From assembly GCA_945898215.1 (NCBI GenBank), contig CAMDHY010000007.1, forward strand, positions 1-64,000: a stretch of DNA of 64,000 nt, in the 5' to 3' direction. Positions 1 through 8,145 of this stretch are shown here, piece by piece. A program made the position numbers and the translations under genes. The notes beneath the pieces were generated by a model. The model ran no database searches and was not told the DNA's origin. It saw only the letters and a list, made by a program, of their open reading frames with translations. Every line of letters begins with the position of its first letter. Position 1 is the stretch's first letter. Source of the DNA: Pseudoxanthobacter soli DSM 19599 (GTDB taxonomy: Bacteria; Pseudomonadota; Alphaproteobacteria; Rhizobiales; Segnochrobactraceae).

Positions 1-845
1 GGGCGCGCGCTCGGCACGACGGCCTCGGGCGCTGGGGGCCGGTACCCGAGCGATGAGTGCGGGCGAACGGCGTTGTAGTGCCGCCGCCAGCCGTCGATGA
101 TCACCCGCGCTTCGTCCAGGCTGTAGAAGATCTCGCCGTCGAGCAGCTCGTCGCGGAGCTTCGCGTTGAAGCTCTCGCAATAGCCGTTCTCCCAGGGGCT
201 GCCCGGCGTGATGTAGGCTGTCCTGGCGCCGACGGCTGCGATCCACGCCTGCACCGCCCTGGCGATGAACTCGGGGCCGTTATCGGAGCGGATGTGACCG
301 GGTACACCGCGCAGGATGAAGAGGTCGGAGAGCACGTCGATGACGTCGCTCCCCTTCAGCTTCCGGTCGACCCGGATCGTCAGGCACTCCCGGGTAAACT
401 CGTCGATGACGTTCAGCATCCGGAACTTCCGCCCGTCGTGGGTGCGATCCTCGACGAAGTCGTAGGACCACACGTGGTTCGGGTGCTCCGGCCGTAGCCG
501 GATGCACGATCCGTCCGCGAGCCAAAGCCGAGCTCGCTTCGGCTGCCGCGCCGGCACTTTCAGCCCCTCCCGCCGCCAGATCCGTTCCACCCGCTTGGGG
601 TTCACCACCCAGCCGGCAGACCGCAGCAGAGCGGTGACCCGACGGTAGCCGTAGCGGCCGTACTCGATGGCGAGCGCGACGATGTCAGCGGTCAGCGCCA
701 CCTCGTCCTCGCGCCCGTGGGGGATCTTGCGCTGTGTCGATCGATGCTGGCCGAGAACACGGCAGGCTCGGCTCTCGGAAACACCGAGTTCCTCGACGAC
801 ATGGTCGACGCACGCACGGCGACGGGCGGGGCTCAGAAGTTTCCC
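1..845 (-). CDS. IS3-family transposase OrfB (DDE catalytic part), runs off window
   Basis: Integrase-core half of the transposase, made as an OrfAB fusion by -1 frameshifting, so it has no start codon of its own. The frame is open from about 845 down to the window edge. Visible landmarks are a WSYDFVEDRT segment with the first catalytic Asp, a RSDNGPEF segment with the second, and WENGYCESFNAKLRDEL with the Glu, followed by the typical ending HYNAVRPHSSLGYRPPAPEA. An HTH_21-like region precedes the catalytic core. No stop or frameshift is seen inside, so the copy could be active. The last few codons and the stop lie outside the window. Confidence 0.85.
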
Positions 846-1126
846 CGAGCTGCCTCCGCCAGGATCATCTTGTCGAGCGTCAGATCGGACACCGCCCGCC
901 GTAGCCGGGCGTTCTCTGCCTCGAGCTCCTTCAGACGCTTCACCTGGTCGCCCTTCAGCCCGCCGTACTCGTTCCGCCAGCGGTAGTAGGTAACCTCAGT
1001 CACCCCGATCGATCGGATCGCCTCTGCAACCGACTTGCCCTGCGCCGTCAGGACCTCAACCTGCCGAAGCTTCGTGACTATCTCCTCGGGCCTATGCCGC
1101 TTCCTCGCCATCTGTCCGTCCTCCAA
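833..1126 (-). CDS. IS3-family transposase OrfA (HTH protein)
   Basis: 97-residue DNA-binding OrfA. An N-terminal helix-turn-helix of the HTH_8 type (RHRPEEIVTKLRQVEVL, then SVAEAIRSIGVTEVTYYRW) is followed by a leucine-rich helix (LKELEAENARLRRAVSDL) typical of IS3 OrfA multimerisation. The final codons contain the shift site that leads into OrfB, and the zero-frame stop follows two codons later. Alone it acts as a regulator; fused to OrfB it forms the transposase. The length is usual for the family. Confidence 0.9.
   Translation of the reverse strand: MEDGQMARKRHRPEEIVTKLRQVEVLTAQGKSVAEAIRSIGVTEVTYYRWRNEYGGLKGDQVKRLKELEAENARLRRAVSDLTLDKMILAEAARGNF
839..845 (-). other. Programmed -1 frameshift site of the IS3 transposase (G_GGA_AAC)
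   Basis: Read on the minus strand, the last codons of OrfA are CGG GGA AAC TTC TGA. The heptamer G_GGA_AAC fits the X_XXY_YYZ slippery pattern in the zero frame. A one-base backward slip moves ribosomes into the OrfB frame, which continues without a stop into the catalytic domain. Frame arithmetic agrees: OrfA and OrfB differ by exactly -1. Most IS3 members use an A-rich heptamer, so this one is less common. No downstream pseudoknot was modelled. Confidence 0.65.
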
Positions 1127-1132
1127 TAGGGC

Positions 1133-1948
1133 TCAAAACCCATACCTCAGGGAGGACCACTTCAAGGGGGGCAGGCCATCTGCGGGGGCGAAGCGGCGGA
1201 GCAGGCTGACCTGGCGCGCCATCTTCCCGGCCGTGTAGCGCAACCGCGGAGCGGCGGCCGTCGCGGCCTTCAGGATCGCATCGGCCACCACGTCCGGCGC
1301 ATCGCCGGTCGCGATCGCTTTCCGCATCAGCGTGCTCATCGACGCGCGCGGCGCATCGTAGGACCCGAGCGGCGCGTCGGGTGCGATGGTGTTGTCCTCG
1401 AACGACGTGCGCGTGTAGGCCGGCTCAATTAAGACGACGCGGATGCCGAACGACCGCACCTCGTGGTCGAGCGATTCCGAATAGCCTTCGATCGCGTGCT
1501 TCGTCGCCGTGTAGAGGGCGAGATAAGGGCCCGGAATGAGACCGAGCACCGAGCTCAGGTTGATGATCCGGCCCTTCCCGTGCCGACGCATCGTCGGCAG
1601 AACGGCGTTGGTGACGCGCAGGACGCCGAAGACGTTGACGTCGAACAGCGCCTTCGCCTGGGCGATGGACGACTCTTCCGCCGCCCCGAGCAGCCCCACG
1701 CCGGCATTGTTGACGAGCAGGTCGATGCGCCCGGCCCTGGCGAGCACCTCCTCGACCAACCTCGCCACCGACGCGTCGTCGGTGACGTCGCAGGTGAGCA
1801 TCGTGACGCCGTCGGATCTCGCCGCCGCGGCGCGGCGACTGGTCCCGAAGACCTCGAAGCCGGCCCTCCGCAGAGCTTTGGCCGTCGCGTCCCCGATGCC
1901 GGCGGAGGCTCCCGTCACCAGGGCGACGCCGCGATCGATCTGTTTCAT
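1133..1948 (-). CDS. Short-chain dehydrogenase/reductase with IS-derived C-terminus
   Basis: Classical SDR: the TGASAGIG cofactor loop, NNAG, a catalytic Ser in IINLSS and the Tyr/Lys pair in YTATKHAIEGYSE are all present, so the Rossmann fold and active site are complete. The substrate is unknown. The start is placed at the second Met, 1948, because AGAAAGG lies about 10 bases upstream; a longer form would start at 1972. The final 14 residues (GLPPLKWSSLRYGF) are encoded by the terminal sequence of the adjoining IS3 element. They replace the usual SDR tail, which in relatives continues after LLRRFAPA. The enzyme may still fold, but its C-terminus is not native. Confidence 0.85.
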   Translation of the reverse strand: MKQIDRGVALVTGASAGIGDATAKALRRAGFEVFGTSRRAAAARSDGVTMLTCDVTDDASVARLVEEVLARAGRIDLLVNNAGVGLLGAAEESSIAQAKALFDVNVFGVLRVTNAVLPTMRRHGKGRIINLSSVLGLIPGPYLALYTATKHAIEGYSESLDHEVRSFGIRVVLIEPAYTRTSFEDNTIAPDAPLGSYDAPRASMSTLMRKAIATGDAPDVVADAILKAATAAAPRLRYTAGKMARQVSLLRRFAPADGLPPLKWSSLRYGF

Positions 1949-2054
1949 GGGCGCTGGGACCTTTCTCGTCATGGACCAGGTGAAAGCAGGGGACCAGCGG
2001 CGCAGCCGGCCGGCCAGAAGACCAGGAGGGCCAGCGCCGGGGCCGGCGCCCGGC

Positions 2055-2222
2055 TCACGGTGAAACGCCCAGGCTGGCGCCGATCCGCGGGAAGGCGGGC
2101 AGGATGACGTTGGTGGCGAGCGCGCCGATCGCCGCCAGCCCCGCGAGCAGGAACAGCAGGCTGCCGGTCAGACGGCGCTCGGGGAGGACGGCCGGCGAGG
2201 CCGACGCCGCGGAGAACGTCAT
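2055..2222 (-). pseudogene. Truncated MFS (Bcr/CflA-like) drug efflux transporter, N-terminal remnant
   Basis: A 55-residue frame starts with ATG overlapping the tetR stop (ATGA). It encodes a short tail and the first membrane helix of a Bcr/CflA-type pump (LLFLLAGLAAIGALATNVIL, then PAFPRIGASLGV), then stops. A full transporter is about 400 residues. In another frame just downstream (about 1976-2050) a short hydrophobic stretch, ALALLVFWPAGCAAG, could be the original last helix, which would imply a large internal deletion; that part is uncertain. The placement directly behind tetR suggests it was once the regulated target. Confidence 0.7.
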
Positions 2223-2836
2223 TGCGCCGGTCGCCGGCGGGCACGCTCGGCGGCCGAGGCCGCCAGCACGCTCTCCGCGGCGGCCTCCAGGAACTCTTTC
2301 GACAGGCCGTCGTCGTTCACCGCCCGTGCCAGCAGCATCGCGCCGACCATGGTGGCGAGCATCGCCATCACCTTGGGCCGGGAGGCGTCGGCGTCCGCTT
2401 CGCCGTCCGCTCCCCCCATCCACGCGCCGGCCATCTCGAGATAGTCGCGAATGCCGGCCTCGAACGACGCCTTCACGTCGGCGCCTTGCCGGGCGGCATC
2501 CGAGCCGAGGGCGACGATCGGGCAGCCGTCCATCCTTTCCGCCCGATGCTCCATGCTGAGGTAGAACGCCACCACCGCCGCCATCGGGTCGTCGGGCCTG
2601 GCCTCGGCCGCGGCCGACCACCTCCGCCGGGCACGTTCGTTGGCCCGCCCGGAGGCCTGTGCCGCCAGGTCCTCCTTCGAGGCGAACTGCTTGTAGAAGG
2701 CGCCCTGGGTCAGGCCGGCGCCCGCCATCAGGTCCTTCAGGCCGATGCCGTCGAAGCCGTGCTTGCGGAAAAGCCGGCTCGCCTCATTGAGTACCGCCTG
2801 CCGGTTCTCCTCGGCCTGGACGCGACTGACCCTCAT
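2219..2836 (-). CDS. TetR-family transcriptional regulator
   Basis: 205 residues. The N-terminal HTH covers about residues 9-55 (NRQAVLNEASRLFRKHGFDG, then KDLMAGAGLTQGAFYKQF), typical of TetR repressors. The C-terminal ligand domain belongs to a type often found next to efflux pumps. It is divergent from the RND efflux genes, with an 83-base intergenic region carrying palindromes, and overlaps the remnant MFS pump gene by ATGA on the other side. By family and context it probably represses itself and the divergent efflux genes. The inducer is unknown. Confidence 0.88.
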   Translation of the reverse strand: MRVSRVQAEENRQAVLNEASRLFRKHGFDGIGLKDLMAGAGLTQGAFYKQFASKEDLAAQASGRANERARRRWSAAAEARPDDPMAAVVAFYLSMEHRAERMDGCPIVALGSDAARQGADVKASFEAGIRDYLEMAGAWMGGADGEADADASRPKVMAMLATMVGAMLLARAVNDDGLSKEFLEAAAESVLAASAAERARRRPAQ

Positions 2837-2919
2837 CGCCGATCTCCACGTTTAGATTGCGTTCAAAATCTATATCCGCTATAGCGGTCGGACGAAATCT
2901 AATTCACCGAGTGCTCGGC
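2837..2919. promoter_or_regulatory. Divergent tetR / RND-efflux control region with palindromes
   Basis: The gap between the divergent tetR and membrane-fusion genes holds a perfect 12-bp palindrome, CCGCTATAGCGG, at 2876-2887. It is bracketed by a 7-bp inverted pair, TTAGATT at 2852-2858 and AATCTAA at 2896-2902. The stretch is much more AT-rich than its surroundings. TetR proteins bind such symmetric sites, so this is the likely operator. Exact -35/-10 hexamers were not assigned. Confidence 0.55.
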
Positions 2920-4032
2920 ATGAAGATGACATCTGCGATTGTCGTGGGAGGCCTCCTGGTCGCCGGGGTGGGAGCGGCCGCCTTCGGTGCGCTCCCCCTG
3001 CCGTCGCACGACGCGGCGGCCGTGAGCGACCCGCGGCAGGAACCGCCGCTGGTCCGCTGGGCGGCGGCCGCGCCGGTCGCGAACGCCGACCGCAGGTTCA
3101 CCGGCACGATCGGCGCGCGGGTCGAGAGCAACCTCGGCTTCCGCGTGCCCGGCAAGATCGTCGAGCGGCTGGTGAGCGCCGGCGAGCCGGTCACCGCAGG
3201 CCAGCCGCTGATGCGGATCGATGACACGGACCTGCAGCTGGCCCTGGCGGCGAAGCGAAGCGCCGTCGCCGCGGCTCAGGCGGTGTTCGTGCAGGTGAGT
3301 GCGGACGAGAAGCGCTATGCGGCCCTCGTGAAGAACGGCATCGCCGCGAGCCCGCAGCGCTACGAGCAGGCGAAGTCGGCCCTCGACACCGCCGCCGCGC
3401 AGGTCGCCGTTGCCGAGGCGGAGGCGCGGGTCGCCGAGAACGAGGCGGCCTACGCCGTCCTGGTGGCGGACGCGGATGGAACCATCGTCGAGACCCTCGG
3501 CGAGCCGGGTCAGGTCGTCCTGCCCGGCCAGGCCGTCGTCCGCCTCGCGCAGGCGGGTCCGCGGGAAGCGGTCGTGGCGCTGCCCGAGACGATCCGGCCG
3601 GAGATCGGCTCTCCGGCCGAGGCGCGACTCTACGGCGACGACGGCCGCCCCTACACCGCGCACCTCCGGCAGCTGTCGCATTCCGCCGATGCCCAGACCC
3701 GCACCTTCGAGGCGCGCTACGTGCTCGACGGCGAAGCCGCCGGCGCCCCGCTCGGCGCGACGGTGACCGTCCGGATCGCCGACCAGGCGAGCCGGCCCCA
3801 GGTCCAGGTGCCCCTCGGCGCCGTGCTCGACAACGGCGAGAAGACCCGCGTCTGGCTGCTCGTCGAGTCCGGCTCCGCCGTGACCTTTCAGCCGGTCGAA
3901 CTGGTTCGGCTCCGCGACGAGGCGGCCGTCGTCTCCGGACTGAATCTCGGCGATCCCGTCGTTTCGCTCGGCGCCCACCTTCTGCAGGAAGGCGCTCGCG
4001 TCCGGACGGCGTCTGAAGGCGGAGCGAAGTGA
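2920..4032 (+). CDS. RND efflux periplasmic adaptor (membrane fusion protein)
   Basis: HlyD/AcrA-type adaptor. An N-terminal hydrophobic segment (MTSAIVVGGLLVAGVGAAAF) serves as signal or anchor. The barrel-sandwich hybrid follows (GFRVPGKIVERLVSAGEPV and its partner half ADGTIVETLGEPGQVV), separated by an alpha-helical hairpin, then beta-barrel and membrane-proximal domains. It bridges the inner-membrane pump and an outer-membrane channel; no outer-membrane gene is adjacent. The start at 2920 is chosen because the extra N-terminal residues of the longer form lie across the operator region. Its stop overlaps the pump start (TGATG), so the two are translationally coupled. It is probably controlled by the divergent TetR. 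Confidence 0.9.
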   Translation: MKMTSAIVVGGLLVAGVGAAAFGALPLPSHDAAAVSDPRQEPPLVRWAAAAPVANADRRFTGTIGARVESNLGFRVPGKIVERLVSAGEPVTAGQPLMRIDDTDLQLALAAKRSAVAAAQAVFVQVSADEKRYAALVKNGIAASPQRYEQAKSALDTAAAQVAVAEAEARVAENEAAYAVLVADADGTIVETLGEPGQVVLPGQAVVRLAQAGPREAVVALPETIRPEIGSPAEARLYGDDGRPYTAHLRQLSHSADAQTRTFEARYVLDGEAAGAPLGATVTVRIADQASRPQVQVPLGAVLDNGEKTRVWLLVESGSAVTFQPVELVRLRDEAAVVSGLNLGDPVVSLGAHLLQEGARVRTASEGGAK

Positions 4033-6068
4033 TGGGCCTCAATCTGTCCGCGATCGCCGTTCGCGAACGCGCCGTCACCCTGTTCTTCATCCTCCTGCTG
4101 GTGGCTGCCGGGGCCTATGCCTTCGTCAAGCTCGGTCGCGCGGAGGACCCGAGCTTCACCATCAAGACCCTGACGGTCACGGCGGCATGGCCGGGCGCGA
4201 CGGCGCGCGAGATGGAGAATCTCGTCGCCGAGCCGCTGGAGAAACGGCTCCAGGAGCTGACCTGGTACGACCGGGTCGACACGACCACCCGGCCGGGCTT
4301 CGCGCTGATGACGCTGACACTGAAGGACAGCACGCCGCCGGCCGCGGTGCAGGAGGAATTCTATCAGGCCCGCAAGAAGCTCGGCGACGAGGCCCGCACC
4401 CTGCCGCCGGGCGTGTTCGGCCCGTTCGTGAACGACGAATACGCCGATGTGAGCTTCGCCCTCTATGCCCTCAAGGCGAAGGGCATGCCGATGCGCGAGC
4501 TGACCCGGCAGGCCGAGGCGATCCGCCAGGACCTCCTGCACGTCGCCGGCGTGAAGAAGATCAACATCCTCGGCGAGCGCCCCGAGCAGATCTTCGTCGA
4601 GTTCTCCTTCGACAAGCTGGCGACCCTCGGCGTGTCGGCGCAGGACATCGTTGCCGCCCTGCAGCGTCAGAACGGCGTCACCCCGTCAGGCTCGATCGAC
4701 ACGGAGGGGCCGCAGGTCTTCATCCGGGTGGACGGCGCCTATGACGGCGTTCAGGCGATCGCCGACACGCCGATCGCCGCCGCAGGGCGGACGCTGAAGC
4801 TCTCCGACATCGCCGAGGTCCGCCGCGGCTACGAGGACCCGCCGACCTACATGATCCGCCATAAGGGCGAGCCGACGATCCTGCTCGCGGCGGTGATGCA
4901 GGAGGGCTGGGACGGCCTCGCCCTCGGCCGGGCGCTGGAGGAGCGGACGGCGGGCATCGCGCGGACGCTGCCGCTCGGGATGACGCTCGAGAAGGTGACC
5001 GACCAGGCCGTCAACATCACCCATGCCGTCGACGAATTCATGATGAAGTTCGCGATGGCGCTCGGTGTGGTGCTGCTGGTGAGCCTCGTCAGCCTCGGCT
5101 GGCGCGTCGGCATCGTCGTCGCCGCCGCCGTGCCGCTGACGCTCGCGGCCGTGTTCCTCATCATGCTGGAGACCGGCCGCTTCTTCGACCGCATCACGCT
5201 TGGTGCCCTCATCCTGTCGCTGGGGCTTCTCGTCGACGACGCGATCATCGCCATCGAGGTGATGGTGGTGAAGATGGAAGAGGGCATGGACCGCATCAAG
5301 GCGGCCGCCTACGCGTGGAGCCACACGGCGGCGCCGATGCTGTCGGGGACGCTCGTGACGATCGCCGGCTTCCTGCCGGTCGGCTTCGCACCGTCGACGG
5401 CCGGCGAATATGCCGGCAACATCTTCTGGGTGGTGGGCTTCGCGCTCATCGTCTCCTGGATCGTCGCGGTGGTCTTCACGCCCTATCTCAGCGTCAAGCT
5501 TTTGCCGGCGATCAAGCCGGTGGAAGGCGGCCACGCCGCGATCTACGACACGCCGAACTACCGGCGCCTGCGCCGGCTCATCACGTTCGCCGTACGCCAC
5601 AAGTTCCTGACCTGCACCATCGTCGGCGTCGCCTTCGCGTTCTCCGTCGTCGGCATGGGCGGCGTGAAGCAGCAGTTCTTTCCCACCTCGGACCGCCCCG
5701 AAGTGCTGGTGGAGGTCCGCCTGCCCGAAGGCTCCAGCATCGAGACGACGACCGCCGCGGTCGAAAAGCTCGAGGCGTGGCTCGACCGGCAGCCGGAAGC
5801 GGAGATCGTGACGAGCTACATCGGCCAGGGCGCGCCGCGGTTCTACCTCGCGCTGTCGCCGGAGTTGCCCGACCCCGCCTTCGCCAAGATCGTCGTGCTG
5901 ACGCCCGACGCCGAGGCGCGCGAAGCCCTGAAGCAACGGCTCCGCGCGGCGGTGGCCGACGGGCTCGCGCCCGAGGCCTTCGTGCGCGTCACACAGTTCG
6001 TCTTCGGCCCTCCCTCGGTCTTCCCGGTCGAGTTCCGGATCCTCGGGCCCGATCCCGCCGAGCTCTAA
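4032..6068 (+). pseudogene. RND efflux pump, N-terminal part before in-frame stop
   Basis: Inner-membrane proton-drug antiporter of the AcrB/HAE-1 type. This section carries TM1, the first porter domain, TM2-TM6 with the proton-relay motif GLLVDDAI (Asp-Asp near residues 402-404), TM7 and the start of the second periplasmic loop. A TAA at 6066-6068 ends the frame within that loop. The next codons continue in the same frame with typical RND sequence, so one gene of about 1,050 codons (4032-7190) has been split by a single nonsense codon. GGAG seven bases upstream supports the ATG at 4032. Unless the stop is suppressed or is a sequencing error, the pump cannot be made. Confidence 0.85.
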
Positions 6069-7190
6069 ACCATTTCGGAGAAGGCCCTCGAGATCATGAG
6101 GACCGTTCCCGACGTTCGGGAGGCCAATCGCGACTGGGGAAATCGCACCCCTGTCGTCCGCTTCGTCCCGGATCAGGACCGGCTGAACCTCATCGGCCTG
6201 TCGGCGGCCGAAGTGGGCCAGCAGCTTCAGTTCCTCCTCACCGGCATTCCCGTCACCGCGGTCCGCGAGGACATCCGCAACGTCTCGGTCGTGGCGCGCA
6301 GCGCCGGCGACGAGCGCATGGACCCGGCGCGCCTGCCGGATTTCTCGCTGATGACGCGGGATGGCCGGCAGGTCCCGCTCGACCAGATCGGCCGCTCGGA
6401 AATCCGCCTGGAAGAGCCGATCCTCAAGCGTCGCGACCGCGTCCCGGTCATCACCGTCCGCTCGGACATCAACGAGGCGACGCAGCCTCCGGAGGTGTCC
6501 AAGGCGGTGATGGTGGCGCTCGAGCCCCTGATCGCGTCGCTGCCGCCCGGTTATCGCATCGAGATGGGGGGATCGATCGAGGAGGCCACGAAGGCCAATG
6601 CGGCGCTGGCGACGGTCTTCCCGATCATGATCGCCGCCACGCTGATCATCATCATGCTGCAGGTCCGGTCCTTCTCGATGCTGGGGATGGTCCTGCTGAC
6701 GGCGCCGCTCGGCCTCGTCGGCGTCGTCCCGGCCCTCATTGCCTTCAACCAGCCCTTCGGGTTCAACGCCATCCTCGGCCTGATCGGGCTTGCCGGCATC
6801 CTGATGCGGAACACGCTCATCCTGACGGAGCAGATCAAGGAGAACCGCGCGGCCGGGCTCGACGACTACCATGCGGTCGTCGAGGCGACCGTGCAGCGCA
6901 CGCGGCCCGTCATCCTGACCGCACTCGCCGCGGTGCTGGCCTTCATTCCCCTCACGCACTCGGTCTTCTGGGGATCGATGGCCTACACGCTGATCGGCGG
7001 CACCGCCGTCGGCACGGTGTTGATCCTGCTGTTCCTGCCGGCCCTCTACGCGACGTGGTTCCGCATCAGGCCGACGGCCGATGTGGCTCATGACGTCAAC
7101 GCGTCGACACCGGCCTCTCAAGCCGCCATGGCTGCGGCTGCCTGGGCAGACGGCCGGAGCCCGGGGTCGTCACCCGGCGTGGCGCGGTGA
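6069..7190 (+). pseudogene. RND efflux pump, C-terminal part after in-frame stop
   Basis: Continuation, in the same frame, of the pump interrupted at 6066. It holds the rest of the second porter domain and the TM8-TM12 region (IMIAATLIIIMLQVRSFSML, then GLAGILMRNTLILTEQIKEN and the final helices). The first available ATG is at 6096, but no convincing ribosome site precedes it, and a half pump without the first six helices is not expected to work. It ends 13 bases from the convergent SIMPL gene stop. Together with the upstream part it would give a normal-length RND protein. Confidence 0.82.
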
Positions 7191-7202
7191 CGGCCCGATC
7201 CG

Positions 7203-7955
7203 TCAGAGCGCGCTCGGCTCGAGGGAGAAGATCACCGTCACCTCCGCCGACAGCTCGACCGAGCCCGCTTCCACCGGTGCGGCGGGTGCGGCTTCCGCGG
7301 CCATCCGCATCATCGGGCGGGGCGCCATCTCCGCCGACATCTCGGAGATCGCCAGCACGCGGCCGGTCTTGACGTTGGCGGCGGCGGCGAAGAGGTCCGC
7401 CTTGCGGCGGGCGTCGCGCACGGCGCCCTCGCGCGCCTGGTCGCGCAGGATGGTGTCGTCCTCGATGGTGAAGGCAACGCCGTCGATCTGGTTGGCGCCG
7501 GCGCGGACGGCGGCGTCGAGGAGTTCGCCGAGCCTGGCGACCTCCCGTACCCGCACCGAGACGCCGTTGCGCACGGTGTAGCCGGCGATGCGCGGCGGCG
7601 CGTCGTCGTCGGTTCGGTCGGCATAGCGCGGGTAGACCGAGAAGCCGGAGGTCTGCACGTCGGCGGGCGCGACGCCGGCCGCCTTCACCGCGTCGATCAG
7701 CCGGGTGGTGTCGGTGGAGTTGCCGGTGAGCGCGGCGCCGGCGGTGTCGGCGTCGGTCACCACCGACAGCGTCACCATCGCCGTGTCCGGCGCCCCGGAG
7801 ACGGTGGCCGAGCCGGTGACGACGATGCGTCCGTCCGCCGGCAGGATCGACAGCTGCTGCGCCTCGGCCCGGTCGTAGGCCACGGGGGCGAGGAGGACGC
7901 CGGCGAACAGGGCGGCAGCGAGGGCGGCGGCGGGTCCGCGGCGGCAGGTCGTCAT
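7203..7955 (-). CDS. SIMPL (DUF541) domain periplasmic protein
   Basis: About 250 residues. The signal peptide (RRGPAAALAAALFAGVLLAP, cut after ERAEA-type AEAQ) is followed by a SIMPL/DUF541 domain: an opening GRIVVTGSATVSGAPDTAMV strand, the DVQTSGFSVYPRY turn and a YTVRNGVSVRV strand. Family members are exported proteins of unclear biochemistry, some linked to oxidative or envelope stress. The start at 7955 is preferred over the 8084 start because AGGAG lies just upstream and it places the signal peptide correctly. It is convergent with the efflux operon and divergent from the tRNA. Confidence 0.88.
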   Translation of the reverse strand: MTTCRRGPAAALAAALFAGVLLAPVAYDRAEAQQLSILPADGRIVVTGSATVSGAPDTAMVTLSVVTDADTAGAALTGNSTDTTRLIDAVKAAGVAPADVQTSGFSVYPRYADRTDDDAPPRIAGYTVRNGVSVRVREVARLGELLDAAVRAGANQIDGVAFTIEDDTILRDQAREGAVRDARRKADLFAAAANVKTGRVLAISEMSAEMAPRPMMRMAAEAAPAAPVEAGSVELSAEVTVIFSLEPSAL

Positions 7956-8022
7956 CGTGTCGTCTCCTCGGCTGTCGACATCGGCGCTTTGTGCCGGCGC
8001 GAGCCCGACGGGTCCCACGCCA

Positions 8023-8050
8023 TTGCGACCGCAATACGACGTGCTATAGC
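8023..8050 (+). promoter_or_regulatory. Probable promoter of the CAU tRNA gene
   Basis: TTGCGA at 8023-8028 and TATAGC at 8045-8050 are 16 bases apart and end 19 bases before the tRNA. This fits a sigma-70-type promoter for a stable RNA. Assigned by inspection only. Confidence 0.55.
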
Positions 8051-8069
8051 GCTGCCACGCGCCACGCGC

Positions 8070-8145
8070 GGGCCCGTAGCTCAATGGTTAGAGCCGGCCG
8101 CTCATAACGGTCTGGTTGCAGGTTCGAGTCCTGCCGGGCCCACCA
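8070..8145 (+). tRNA. tRNA with CAU anticodon, most likely tRNA-Ile2
   Basis: A full cloverleaf can be drawn. The acceptor stem GGGCCCG (8070-8076) pairs with CGGGCCC (8135-8141). The D stem is GCTC/GAGC, the anticodon stem GGCCG/CGGTC with loop CTCATAA, and the T stem GCAGG/CCTGC with loop TTCGAGT. The discriminator is A, and CCA is encoded at 8143-8145. The anticodon CAT is at 8103-8105. CAU tRNAs can be initiator Met, elongator Met or Ile2 (read as AUA after lysidine modification). The initiator hallmarks are absent and the body resembles Ile2, so Ile2 is preferred; elongator Met is the alternative. The 3' end borders an AT-rich region. Confidence 0.93.

Larger units (their letters stand above)
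1..1178 (-). mobile_element. IS3-family insertion sequence, incomplete (cut by window edge)
   Basis: Two overlapping frames on the minus strand encode an IS3-type OrfA and a DDE-type OrfB linked by a -1 shift. The upstream end has a terminal-repeat-like sequence beginning TGGCCTGCCCCCC at 1178 and reading leftward. The other end lies beyond the window, so terminal repeats and the target duplication cannot be compared. The element abuts and alters the 3' end of the short-chain dehydrogenase gene on the same strand. The protein sequences resemble the IS407 subgroup, which is family knowledge rather than proof. The 1178 boundary is inferred from where the host gene's expected C-terminus stops; it could be off by a few bases. 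Confidence 0.85.
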
